Assembly (NCBI RefSeq): GCF_916619195.1
Contig: NZ_CAKAKL010000013.1
Span: forward strand, 92,529 to 156,528
Length of the DNA stretch: 64,000 nucleotides
From: Inquilinus sp. Marseille-Q2685
GTDB taxonomy: Bacteria; Pseudomonadota; Alphaproteobacteria; DSM-16000; Inquilinaceae
Direction of reading: 5' to 3'
Part shown: one piece after another, positions 17,403-25,663 of the stretch
How the letters are laid out: every line of letters starts with the position of its first letter
Numbering within the stretch: position 1 is the first letter of the stretch
Program-made: the position numbers and the translations under genes
The notes under the pieces: generated by a model
What the model saw: the letters and a program-made list of their open reading frames with translations, nothing else
Database searches by the model: none
Told to the model about the DNA's origin: nothing

Positions 17403-18392
17403 TCAGCGGGCCGAGACGCCCTTGCCGAAGCGCTTCTCGATGCGGGCCTGGACCAGCTCGAACACCGCCGACATCGCCCAGTAGATCAGCGCGGCGACGA
17501 TCAGCATCTCCATGTATTTGAACTCGGCCCGGCCGTGGGTGCGGGCCAGGAACATGATCTCCCAGACACCCATCACCGAGACCAGGGACGAATCCTTGAG
17601 CATGGCGATGAACTGGTTGCCGGTCGGCGGGATGATCAGCCGCATCGCCTGCGGCAGCACCACGAGCCAGGTGACCTCGGCCGGCTTCAGCCCGAGCGAC
17701 AGGGCGGCCTCCGACTGGCCCCTCGGGATCGCCAGGATGCCGGCGCGGAAGATCTCGGCCATATAGGCGCCGTAGCACAGCGATAGGGCGATGATGCCGG
17801 CCGGGATGGCGTCGATGACCAGGCCGAGCTGCGGCAGGCCGAGATAGATCAGCATGGTCTGCAGCAGCAGCGGCGTGCCGCGGAAGAACGAGATATAGAA
17901 GGTCGCGATGCCGAAGGCCGGGCCGCTGTCGGACAGCCGAGCCAGGGCGGCGGCGAGCGCGATCACGGTCGAGATCGCGATCGATACGGCGCAGATGAAC
18001 AGGGTCAGCGCCGCGCCCTGGATGAAGCCGTCGCGCAGCTCGAGCCCGAGCAGGATCGGCGCCCGGTCGGCCATGAAGGAATAGCTGAGGCCGAAGCTCC
18101 AGCAGAACGCCGCGAACAGGGCCAGCAGCTCAAGCCAGATGATCGCCACCTGAGCCCGGAACGGCAGGTGCGACAGCAGCCAGAAGTTCAGCACCACCAG
18201 GGCGGCCAGGACGGCGATGACGAGCCAGGGCCCGGCCGCCTGGCCGGCCGGCAGGGCCAGGACCGGCACGACCTCCGCCAGCCGCGCGACCAGCCCGCCA
18301 TAGTCGAAGCCGGCCAGCGCGGCGACGGAAAGCAGGAACAGAAGCCCGCGCAGCAGCAGCGGCTGCGCCAGGGCCTCGAACAGGCGGATCAC
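17403..18392 (-). CDS. Polar amino-acid ABC transporter permease (HisM/GlnP type)
   Basis: The protein has 329 residues, larger than the usual ~220-250 because extra membrane segments occupy the first ~130 residues. The permease core has the family features: GAALTLFICAVSIAISTVIALAAALAR, FYISFFRGTPLLLQ, and the cytoplasmic EAA loop (EAALSLGLKPAEVTWLVVLPQAMRLIIPP) that contacts the ATPase. The gene follows the binding-protein gene at 18397 by four bases. No ATPase gene is nearby, so it must share one encoded elsewhere. Confidence 0.92.
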   Translation of the reverse strand: MIRLFEALAQPLLLRGLLFLLSVAALAGFDYGGLVARLAEVVPVLALPAGQAAGPWLVIAVLAALVVLNFWLLSHLPFRAQVAIIWLELLALFAAFCWSFGLSYSFMADRAPILLGLELRDGFIQGAALTLFICAVSIAISTVIALAAALARLSDSGPAFGIATFYISFFRGTPLLLQTMLIYLGLPQLGLVIDAIPAGIIALSLCYGAYMAEIFRAGILAIPRGQSEAALSLGLKPAEVTWLVVLPQAMRLIIPPTGNQFIAMLKDSSLVSVMGVWEIMFLARTHGRAEFKYMEMLIVAALIYWAMSAVFELVQARIEKRFGKGVSAR

Positions 18393-18396
18393 TCTC

Positions 18397-19230
18397 TCAG
18401 GCCGCGGGCTTGGTCAGGTCGACCCCGTACCATTTCACCGAGAGCGTGCTGAGCGTGCCGTCGTCGTGCATCGCCTTGACGATCTCGGCGAGCTTGGCGG
18501 TCAGCTCCGGATCGCCCTTCTCGATCGCCACCGACAGCGGCTCGTAGAACAGGGGCGAGCCCACGACCTTGATCGGATAGCCGTTCTTGATCGCGCCCTG
18601 GATCGTCGGCAGCGCCGTCGCCACCGCGTCGAGCCGGGTGCCGTCGCCAAGCTTCAGGTCGTCCAGCGCCGGCACGTCGGTGTCGTAGGCCTGGATCTTG
18701 GCGTCCTTGACCAGGAACTGGAACGGCGGCGCGCCGGCGGCGTCGATCACCAGGTCGCCGCGCAGATAGCTTTCATAGGTCGTGGCCGCGCCGACGCCGA
18801 TCTTCTTGCCCGAGGCGTCGGCCGGCGTCTTGATCGTGGCGTTGGCCGAATGCACCGCCAGGGCGGCCGGCGTGTAGTAGTAGATCGCCGGGAAATCGAG
18901 CACCTCGGCCCGCGCCTTGGTCGGCGTCATCGACCCGACCGAGACGTCCCAGCGCCCCGCCCATTTGCCGGAGACGATGGTCTCCCAGCCCGGTGTGACG
19001 AATTCGATCGAGACGCCGAGACGCTTGGCGATCTCGGTGCCGACATCGATGTCGAAGCCTTCGAACTGGTTGCTGGCGTTCAACGAGGATTGCGGCGGAT
19101 ATTCCGGATCCGTCGACATCACCATCTTCTTGTTCTGCATGATCCGGTCCAGAACGGCGCCGGCGAAAGCCGGGCCCGAGGACAGGACGCCCATGGCGGC
19201 AACGGCCAGGACGATGCTGCGCAAACGCAT
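18397..19230 (-). CDS. Amino-acid ABC transporter substrate-binding protein (family 3)
   Basis: The protein has 277 residues with a signal peptide cut after AFAG. It shows the family 3 pattern: MVMSTDPEYPPQSSLNASN near the N-terminus, FEGFDIDVGTEIAKRLGV, GRWDVSVGSMTPTKARAEVLDF, and a C-terminal KAMHDDGTLSTLSVKWYG. It is four bases upstream of the 329-residue permease and likely its partner. A gap of 126 bases separates it from the permease gene at 19357, so this pair may have its own promoter. Confidence 0.92.
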   Translation of the reverse strand: MRLRSIVLAVAAMGVLSSGPAFAGAVLDRIMQNKKMVMSTDPEYPPQSSLNASNQFEGFDIDVGTEIAKRLGVSIEFVTPGWETIVSGKWAGRWDVSVGSMTPTKARAEVLDFPAIYYYTPAALAVHSANATIKTPADASGKKIGVGAATTYESYLRGDLVIDAAGAPPFQFLVKDAKIQAYDTDVPALDDLKLGDGTRLDAVATALPTIQGAIKNGYPIKVVGSPLFYEPLSVAIEKGDPELTAKLAEIVKAMHDDGTLSTLSVKWYGVDLTKPAA

Positions 19231-19356
19231 GATCGATCTCCCAGTGGCGCGGGGACGGCGCCTCTTCCGGACGTCCGTCCCAGACCAAGCCTAATCCCGC
19301 GCCGCCGCGCCGCACAATCGGCAAGGCGGCCGATCCGCCCCCCTCCCCCTTTTGGG

Positions 19357-20103
19357 TCAGCGGGCGTCGAGCGGCACCGCCGCCGCGGCCGGCGCGGCGC
19401 GGCCGGGCGCCATGGCGGACACCGCCCGCCGGTGGGTGCCCAGCCGCGCCTCGAGCCAGGCGAAGCCCCGGACGATGATCCAGGTCAGGACCAGATACAT
19501 CAGGGCGGCCGTGATCAGCGGCTCATAGGTGCGGAAGGTCTGCGCCCGGATGATGTTGGCCTCGCCCATCAGGTCGCGCACGGTGATGGTGAAGACGATG
19601 GCGCTGGCCTTCAACAGCAGCACCGTCTCGTTGGCGAAGACCGGCAGGCTCTGGCGAAGCGCGATCGGCAGCACGATCCGGCGCATCATCAGGCCGCGGC
19701 GCATGCCGACCGAACGCGCGGCTTCGATCTCGCCGCGCGGCACCGCCTGGATGGCGCCGCGCAGCACCTCGCCGGAATAGGCGGCGGTGCTGATGCTGAG
19801 CGAGATCACCGCGCACCACATCGGCTCGCGCAGGATCGGCCACAGCACGCTGTGCCGCACCGCCGGGAACTGGGCCAGGCCGTAGTAGATCATGAACATC
19901 TGCACGATCAGCGGCGTGCCGCGGATGCACAGGATCAACAGGAAGGCCGGCGCCTTCAGCCACCAGCGCCGCGACACCCGGGCCAGCGCCACCGGAACGG
20001 CCAGGGCATTGCCGCAGACCATGGATGCCGTCACCAGGATGATGGTGACGAGAACGCCATCGAAGAGGTTGCCGAGGATGCGCTGGACGAAGTCGAGATC
20101 CAT
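19357..20103 (-). CDS. Polar amino-acid ABC transporter permease
   Basis: This 248-residue inner-membrane protein has about five segments. FDGVLVTIILVTASMVCGNALAVPVAL opens the permease fold. LLILCIRGTPLIVQMFMIYYGL is the conserved first loop and EAARSVGMRRGLMMRRIVLPIALRQSLPVF the EAA loop. It follows the permease at 20107 by three bases, giving the paired permeases usual for polar amino-acid importers. The ATP-binding subunit is missing from the cluster. Confidence 0.92.
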   Translation of the reverse strand: MDLDFVQRILGNLFDGVLVTIILVTASMVCGNALAVPVALARVSRRWWLKAPAFLLILCIRGTPLIVQMFMIYYGLAQFPAVRHSVLWPILREPMWCAVISLSISTAAYSGEVLRGAIQAVPRGEIEAARSVGMRRGLMMRRIVLPIALRQSLPVFANETVLLLKASAIVFTITVRDLMGEANIIRAQTFRTYEPLITAALMYLVLTWIIVRGFAWLEARLGTHRRAVSAMAPGRAAPAAAAVPLDAR

Positions 20104-20106
20104 GGT

Positions 20107-20820
20107 TCAGGACCGCCGGAAGCCGCGGCCATAGGCGCGCTCGGCCAACTGGAACAGCCCGACCGAGGCGATGGTCAGCAAGAGGAAGATCAGCGCCACC
20201 ACGGCATAGAAGGTGAAGGGCATGCGCGTGGTCGCGGCGGCGGTGGCGGCGCTGCCCAGCAGGTCACGCAAGCCGACCACGCTGATCAGCGCGCTGTCCT
20301 TCAGCACCACGACCCAGAGATTGCCGAGCGCCGGCAGGGCGAAGCGCATCGCCTGGGGCAGAACCACGCGGAAGAACATCACCCGCGGCGGCAGGGCCAG
20401 CGACTTCGCCGCCTCGACCTGCCCGGGCGGCACCGCCAGGATGCTGCCGCGGAACAGCTCGGTCGCATAGGCGCCGGAGACGAAGCCGAGCGAGGCGACC
20501 GCGGCGGCGAAGGCGTCGATCTCCACCGTCACGCCCGGCACCACCAGGCCGATCAGCGAGCGCAGGGCGCTGGTGCCGCCGTAGTAGACGAACAGGATGA
20601 TCAGGATGTCCGGCACGCCGCGGACGATGGTGGTGTAGGCGTTGCCGAGGGCCCGCAGCGGCCATGGCCCGGCCAGCTTGGCCCAGGCCCCGAGCAGCCC
20701 GAGGACCAGCCCGACCAGGTAAGAGGCGACGGCGATCTCGACCGTCACCACCACCCCGGCCAGGAGCTGCGCCCCCCACCCCTTCTCCCCGAAGCCCAGC
20801 AGGGCGGCGAGGTCCTCCAT
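20107..20820 (-). CDS. Polar amino-acid ABC transporter permease
   Basis: The protein has 237 residues from ATG 20820 (MEDLAALLGF). The longer upstream reading overlaps the binding-protein gene and is not protein-like. It shows the partner-permease features: LGNAYTTIVRGVPDILIILFVYYGG, GAYATELFRGSILAVPPGQ, and the EAA loop EAAKSLALPPRVMFFRVVLPQAMRFALPAL. It sits ten bases after the binding-protein gene at 20831 and three bases before the second permease, making a compact binding protein-permease-permease unit. Confidence 0.92.
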   Translation of the reverse strand: MEDLAALLGFGEKGWGAQLLAGVVVTVEIAVASYLVGLVLGLLGAWAKLAGPWPLRALGNAYTTIVRGVPDILIILFVYYGGTSALRSLIGLVVPGVTVEIDAFAAAVASLGFVSGAYATELFRGSILAVPPGQVEAAKSLALPPRVMFFRVVLPQAMRFALPALGNLWVVVLKDSALISVVGLRDLLGSAATAAATTRMPFTFYAVVALIFLLLTIASVGLFQLAERAYGRGFRRS

Positions 20821-20830
20821 CGCCGCGGCC

Positions 20831-21601
20831 TCAGCCGTAGATGTCGAAGCCGAAATACTTGTCGTTGATCGTCTTGTAGAGGCCGTTGGCGCGGATCGCC
20901 TTGATCGCGGCGGAGAACCTGGCGGCCAGCGGGTCGCCCTTGCGCACCGCGATGCCGGCGCCAAGCCCCAGCAGCGGATCGCGGATCGGCTGGCCCTTGG
21001 CCTCGAACTCGGCCCCTTCCGGCGACTTCAGGAAGCCGTCCAGCAGTGCCACGGAATCCGCCAGCAGCAGGTCGACGCGGCCGGCGATCAGGTCGAGATT
21101 GGCGTTCTCCTGCGTGTCATAGGTCTTGATCGTGACGACGCCCTTGTACTTCGCCTCGACATAGTTGGCATGGATGGTCGAGACCTGGACGCCGACTGTC
21201 TTGCCTTCGAGGCCCGCGGGCGAGATCTCGATCGCCTCGTCCTTGCGGCCGATGAAGATCGCCGGCGAGTCGTAGTATTTGTCGCTGAAATCGACGACCT
21301 GCTTGCGCTCGTCGGTGATCGACATCGAGGCGATGATGGCGTCGAACTTCTTCTCCTGCAGCGCCGGGATGATGCCATCCCAGCTCTGCAGCACCCATTC
21401 GCACTTCACCTGCATCTGGGCGCAGAGCGCCTCGCCGATCTCGATCTCGAAACCGTTCAGCTTGCCCTGGGCGTCGACCCAGGTGAAGGGCGGGTAGGAT
21501 TCCGGCGTGGTGCCGATGCGCACCACCTCCTGCGCCGCGGCGGAGCCTGCAAAAAAGGTCACTGCGATCGCCAGACAGGCGGAAAGGATCGGACGGTCCA
21601 T
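20831..21601 (-). CDS. Amino-acid ABC transporter substrate-binding protein (family 3)
   Basis: The protein has 256 residues from ATG 21601, with a signal peptide ending GSAAAQE. The binding-protein pattern is clear: IGTTPESYPPFTWVDAQGKLNGF, EIEIGEALCAQM, FDAIIASMSITDERKQVVDFSDKYY, and the late IKAIRANGLYKTINDKYFGFDIYG. Two cysteines (ALCAQ and KCEW) could form a disulfide, as in LAO/ornithine-type proteins. It is followed by two permeases and preceded by the AstE-like gene. A ligand linked to the adjoining Rieske and hydrolase enzymes is an inference. Confidence 0.92.
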   Translation of the reverse strand: MDRPILSACLAIAVTFFAGSAAAQEVVRIGTTPESYPPFTWVDAQGKLNGFEIEIGEALCAQMQVKCEWVLQSWDGIIPALQEKKFDAIIASMSITDERKQVVDFSDKYYDSPAIFIGRKDEAIEISPAGLEGKTVGVQVSTIHANYVEAKYKGVVTIKTYDTQENANLDLIAGRVDLLLADSVALLDGFLKSPEGAEFEAKGQPIRDPLLGLGAGIAVRKGDPLAARFSAAIKAIRANGLYKTINDKYFGFDIYG

Positions 21602-21642
21602 TGCTCTGCGCTCCCTGTTTCTTGCTTCGACGGTGACGCCCC

Positions 21643-22683
21643 TCAGGGTTCGAGGGGCCCGGGCCTGGCCGTCGCGCTGGGCGACCGGCAGACCAGCTTC
21701 ATCAGATCGTCGCCCGGGCGGGTGCGGCGATGTGCGCGGCGGGTCATGACCACGCCCGCCTGCGGCGCCCGCACCGGCACCCCGCCCCCCTCCTCGCCCG
21801 GCCGGACCAGGATGGTCGCCAGCAGGTCCCCGGCCTCGACCCGGTCCCCCGGCTTGCGGGCGAAGGAGATCGCCCCGCCCGCCGGCGCCTTGATCATCTC
21901 GACCCAGTCGAGCGGCACGGCCGGGCCCGACCAGTCGGGCGGCGGCCCCGCATCGCCGGCGATCACGCCGCGGCCTGCCAGGAAGCGGAACAGCCCGGCC
22001 GCATCGGTCTCGGCCAGGCCGGCATCGACATCGGCCATCCCGCGCAGTTCGACCGTCGACACGGCGCGCCCGGCCAGATCGCCGGCGCGCAGCCAGGGTT
22101 CGAGGCAGGCGCTGTCGAAGGCGCCGCCGCCATCCCCGTCCCAGAGCAGCACGGTGTCCGCGCCCATCGCGGCGGCGAGATCGGACATGTCCGGCCACAG
22201 CGCCGTGGGGATGTAGAGGTAGAGCGGCGATTCATCGTCGCAATGCAGGTCGAGGACGATCTCGCAAGGCAGCGCCAGGCGCAGCAGCCGGCCCTTCAGC
22301 CGTTCGGTCGCGGTCTGCACGGTGTCGTCGCCCGGCAGCAGCGACGGGTCCGGCCGGTCCAGCAGCGGGAAGCCGCGGTTGAAATTGATCCGGCTGTCGA
22401 ATTCGTAGCGCCCCTGGCCGGAGCCGTGCAGCCATTGCTGCTGCCCGATCGGGTTGGCCCAGGGCACGATGGTGATGTCGCCCCGGATGTCCCCGGCGGC
22501 CTCGGCCCGGCGCAGCCTGGCGCAGAGCGCGTCGATGGCGATGACGCCCGGCAGTTCTTCGGCATGCAGCGCCGCCTGCAGATAGGCGGAGGGACCACCG
22601 CCCCGCCCCTTGAAGCGCAGCACCGGAATGCGCCATTCGAGACCCGGCATATCGCCGGGAATCACGTCCCAGGAGCGGTCCAT
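21643..22683 (-). CDS. Succinylglutamate desuccinylase/aspartoacylase-like zinc hydrolase
   Basis: This 346-residue protein of the AstE/AspA branch of M14-fold zinc enzymes should remove an acyl group from an amino acid. The zinc site is visible: H40 and E43 in LHAEELPG and the later histidine in IVLDLHCDD. NFNRGFP follows the family pattern, and the C-terminal beta-rich part (APAGGAISFARKPGDRVEAGDLL) resembles the biotinyl/lipoyl-like end of such proteins. It lies 34 bases after the FAD gene and 41 before the binding-protein gene. The substrate is unknown; an acylated amino acid imported by the neighbouring system is plausible. Confidence 0.85.
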   Translation of the reverse strand: MDRSWDVIPGDMPGLEWRIPVLRFKGRGGGPSAYLQAALHAEELPGVIAIDALCARLRRAEAAGDIRGDITIVPWANPIGQQQWLHGSGQGRYEFDSRINFNRGFPLLDRPDPSLLPGDDTVQTATERLKGRLLRLALPCEIVLDLHCDDESPLYLYIPTALWPDMSDLAAAMGADTVLLWDGDGGGAFDSACLEPWLRAGDLAGRAVSTVELRGMADVDAGLAETDAAGLFRFLAGRGVIAGDAGPPPDWSGPAVPLDWVEMIKAPAGGAISFARKPGDRVEAGDLLATILVRPGEEGGGVPVRAPQAGVVMTRRAHRRTRPGDDLMKLVCRSPSATARPGPLEP

Positions 22684-22717
22684 GCCTGTCCTGCTCTGTC
22701 TCCGGATGGGAGCATGA

Positions 22718-24346
22718 TCATGCCGCGCGCCTCAGGCGGCGTCGCTTGAAATCGGCCAGGATCTCGCGCGCCGCGTTGTGGCCGGGCGCCCCGGTGACGC
22801 CGCCGCCCGGATGGGTCCCCGACCCGCACATGTACAGGCCGGGCACCGGCGCCCGGTAGTCGCCATGGCCCAGCACCGGCCGGGCCGAGAAGATCTGGTC
22901 CAGCGACAGCGCGCCGTGGAAGATGTCGCCGCCGATCAGGCCGAAAGTCCTTTCCAGATCCAGCGGGCTGTTGATCTGGCGACCCAGCACCGACGCCTTG
23001 AAATTCGGCGCCCAGGCATCGACCGTGTCGATGATCAGGTCGGCCACCGCCTCGCGATGGTCGTCCCAGCTGGCGCCGTCCGGCAGCTTCGGGTCGAAAT
23101 GCTGGCAGAACAGGCTGGCGACGTGCCGGCCCGGCGGGGCGAGCGAGTCGTCGAGCGTCGATGGGATCAGCATCTCGACGATCGGCGCCTTCGACCAGCC
23201 GCCGGCCTTGGCGTCGAGATAGGCCTTGTCCATGTAGTCGAGGCTGGGGCCGATGATGATGCCGCTGGTATGATGGTCGGCCAGCGCCTTGCCCGGCAGG
23301 CAGGTGAAGTCCGGCAGCTCCGACAGCGCCACGTTCATGCGGAAGGTGGCGGAGCCGCATTTGAACCGCTCCATCCGCTCGCGGAAGTCCTGCGGCAGCG
23401 CCGCGGGGTCGACCAGCTTGCCGTAGAGTAGCTTGGGGTTGAGGTTGGAGACGATGCAGCCGGCGCGGACGATGTCCCCCGCCTCGGTCACCACGCCGAC
23501 GGCACGGCCGCCCTCGACGATCACTTCGCGCACCGCGGCGTCGGTGCGGATCACGGCGCCGCGCGACGCCGCCGACTTGGCCATCGCCTGGGTGATCGCG
23601 CCCATGCCGCCGATGGCGTGGCCCCAGATGCCCTTCTTGCCGTTCACCTCGCCGAAGACATGGTGCAGCAGCACGTAGCCGGTGCCGGCATGGTGCGGAC
23701 TGGCGTAGTTGCCGACGATGCTGTCGAAGCCGAACAGCGCCTGCACCACCGGCGTCTCGAACCAGCCCTCCAGGATGTCGGCGGCGGATTTGGTGAACAG
23801 GTCGAGCAGGTCGCGCCGCATCACCATGTCGAGCTTGCGCAGCCGGTTGCCGAGCGACCCGGCCCGGATCAGCTCTGGCAGCGCCGCCGACCAGCCGCCG
23901 GCGGCGATGTTGGGCGGGGTGCGCAGCACGATGTCGCGCAACACGTCGGCGATGGCGTCGAGCCGGTCGCCATAGGCGTCGTAGCGCTCGGCGTCGCGGG
24001 CCGAGAAGCGGGCGATCTCCGCCTTGGTCCGGCCGGGCCCGGCCAGGAGATAGCGATGGTCGTCGACCGGCAGGAAGTTGGACAGCCGCCGCTCCACCAC
24101 CTTCAGCCCGTGGCCCGGCAGGTCGAGATCACGGATCACCTTCGGGTTCAGCAGGCTGACCGTGTAGGAGGCGACGGAATTGCGGAAGCCGGGATGGAAC
24201 TCCTCGGTCACCGCGGCGCCGCCGACGACCTTCCGGCGCTCCAGCACCGTCACCTTCAGCCCGGCCGCCGCCAGATAGGCGGCGCAGACCAGGCCGTTGT
24301 GGCCCCCGCCGATGATCGCGACGTCGAAGACCTGTGTGTTCGCCAT
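22718..24346 (-). CDS. FAD-dependent oxidoreductase, phytoene desaturase/PYROXD2-like
   Basis: This 542-residue protein has an N-terminal dinucleotide-binding motif (FDVAIIGGGHNGLVCAAYLAAAGLKVTVLE) and the ensuing VVGGAAVTEEFHPGF block typical of the phytoene-desaturase-like branch. The C-terminal FAD-closing motif is YMCGSGTHPGGGVTGAPGHNAARE. This branch includes many uncharacterised amine or lipid oxidoreductases besides carotenoid enzymes. There are no carotenoid genes here. The gene sits 30 bases after the Rieske oxygenase, so I expect it to act on the same compound or its product. It does not look like a Rieske reductase, as it has no ferredoxin or FNR-type domain. Confidence 0.85.
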   Translation of the reverse strand: MANTQVFDVAIIGGGHNGLVCAAYLAAAGLKVTVLERRKVVGGAAVTEEFHPGFRNSVASYTVSLLNPKVIRDLDLPGHGLKVVERRLSNFLPVDDHRYLLAGPGRTKAEIARFSARDAERYDAYGDRLDAIADVLRDIVLRTPPNIAAGGWSAALPELIRAGSLGNRLRKLDMVMRRDLLDLFTKSAADILEGWFETPVVQALFGFDSIVGNYASPHHAGTGYVLLHHVFGEVNGKKGIWGHAIGGMGAITQAMAKSAASRGAVIRTDAAVREVIVEGGRAVGVVTEAGDIVRAGCIVSNLNPKLLYGKLVDPAALPQDFRERMERFKCGSATFRMNVALSELPDFTCLPGKALADHHTSGIIIGPSLDYMDKAYLDAKAGGWSKAPIVEMLIPSTLDDSLAPPGRHVASLFCQHFDPKLPDGASWDDHREAVADLIIDTVDAWAPNFKASVLGRQINSPLDLERTFGLIGGDIFHGALSLDQIFSARPVLGHGDYRAPVPGLYMCGSGTHPGGGVTGAPGHNAAREILADFKRRRLRRAA

Positions 24347-24376
24347 GAAGATCCGCCCGGCCTGTCCTGCTGAACC

Positions 24377-25582
24377 CTACTCCGCCGCGAAGGCGGGCGC
24401 CTGCGACGCCTCGCGCCGCAGGCTCCAGCCCGCCGGCGGCGGCCGGTGCAGCCGGCTTTCCGGGATCAGCCGGCGCATCGCCCGGGCGAAGCTGCGCAGG
24501 CAGACCTCGGTCTCGCCGAGCGGCCCCACGGCGTAGCTGGAGGAGCCCATGCCGGCCTGCACCCGGTCGATCAGCGCCTTGTCCTCGAGGCTGACCCGGC
24601 GGTTGATCCGCCAGTTCAGATAGCGCGCGGCCTTCATCTCGGGCCGGTGGTCCGGATGCACATAGGCGATCTCGCGGATCATCGTCTCGGTCGGCGAGAC
24701 CGGGATGAACTGCATGAAGTCGATCTGGTCCGGATAGATGTCGAAGGCGACGTTGGGCCAGAGCTTGAAATAGGTCCACAGCCGCTGCCGCTCCGGCGGC
24801 AGATGCGGCACCTCCGGCAGGAAGTGCTGGTAGGCCCGCTCCGACAGCACGGCCGACGGCCGCTCCTGCAGATGGCCCCACATCTTGTCGACCCAGGGCC
24901 GGGCTTCGACGCCGTAGCCGCGGCCGAACAGCCGGGTCAGCCCGGGATGGGCGACGGTGATGTGCAGCCCGTCGGAATAGTTGTCGGCGACGTTCTTCCA
25001 GTTGACCGAGCGCGGCCGCATCGTCACCCGGCCCAGCGGCACCATCTCCTCGATGCGGTAGGCCGCCATCTCATGAGCATAGGGCGCCATCATCTCGGCC
25101 ACGCTGGGCGTGCCGGGGGCGAGGCGGATGAAGATGAAGCCGCAGAACACCTCGTGCTCGACCGGGACGAGCCCGTGCTGGCTGAGATCGATGTCGCCGT
25201 AGCTGGCGCGCTGCGGCATGCCGACCAGGCGGCCGTCATGCTCGTAGGTCCAGGCATGGTAGGGGCAGACGATGCGGCTGCCGCACTGGCCTTTCGGCCC
25301 GTCGAGCAACCGCGCGGCGCGGTGCCGGCAGACATTGTGGAAGGCGCGCACCTGCCCGTCGCGGCCGCGCAGCACCACCACGTTCTCGCCCAGGAACTCG
25401 AAGGTGTGGAAGTCGCCCGCCTCCGGGATGTCGTTCAGGTGGCAGACCACCTGCCAGGAGGTGCGGAACAGCGCCTCCTGCTCGACCGCGAAGAATTCGG
25501 GATCGCGATAGATCCAGGCCGGCAGGCTGACATCGTCATCCGGCAGGCTCGCCTCGGCGCGGCGATGCATCGGTTCGATCAT
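24377..25582 (-). CDS. Rieske non-heme iron oxygenase, alpha subunit
   Basis: This 401-residue ring-hydroxylating-type oxygenase has its Rieske cluster ligands at C85-x-H87 and C106-x2-H109 (NVCRHRAARLL ... CPYHAW). The mononuclear iron site is in NWKNVADNYSDGLHITVAHPGL, with the Asp of VADNY positioned to bridge. Single-component alphas like this include carnitine, glycine-betaine and stachydrine demethylases as well as aromatic oxygenases. With no aromatic genes nearby but amino-acid transporters and an amidohydrolase, a quaternary-amine or modified amino-acid substrate is my preferred guess. No reductase gene is adjacent. A perfect palindrome at 25617 lies 35 bases upstream. Confidence 0.88.
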   Translation of the reverse strand: MIEPMHRRAEASLPDDDVSLPAWIYRDPEFFAVEQEALFRTSWQVVCHLNDIPEAGDFHTFEFLGENVVVLRGRDGQVRAFHNVCRHRAARLLDGPKGQCGSRIVCPYHAWTYEHDGRLVGMPQRASYGDIDLSQHGLVPVEHEVFCGFIFIRLAPGTPSVAEMMAPYAHEMAAYRIEEMVPLGRVTMRPRSVNWKNVADNYSDGLHITVAHPGLTRLFGRGYGVEARPWVDKMWGHLQERPSAVLSERAYQHFLPEVPHLPPERQRLWTYFKLWPNVAFDIYPDQIDFMQFIPVSPTETMIREIAYVHPDHRPEMKAARYLNWRINRRVSLEDKALIDRVQAGMGSSSYAVGPLGETEVCLRSFARAMRRLIPESRLHRPPPAGWSLRREASQAPAFAAE

Positions 25583-25616
25583 TGGCTGGCCTCCCGCGGC
25601 CTTGCCGGCCGCCTTG

Positions 25617-25632
25617 TTATACGACCGTATAA
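25617..25632. promoter_or_regulatory. Perfect palindrome TTATACG-AC-CGTATAA, TetR-type operator candidate
   Basis: The arms of 7 bp match exactly around a 2-base centre. The site lies 35-50 bases upstream of the Rieske gene start, where an operator or promoter would be, between that gene and the end of the polysaccharide operon. Its size and form suit a TetR-family dimer. A TetR/BetI-like gene is at 34483 but 9 kb away; a link is speculative. Confidence 0.6.
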
Positions 25633-25663
25633 CAGCCGGAAGGACAGGGTCAACAGCTTCCCG

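Noticed and set aside
22718..24346. FAD enzyme as a carotenoid phytoene desaturase
   Set aside because: No carotenoid genes (crtB, crtE) nearby and the context is amino-compound transport; the family is broad.
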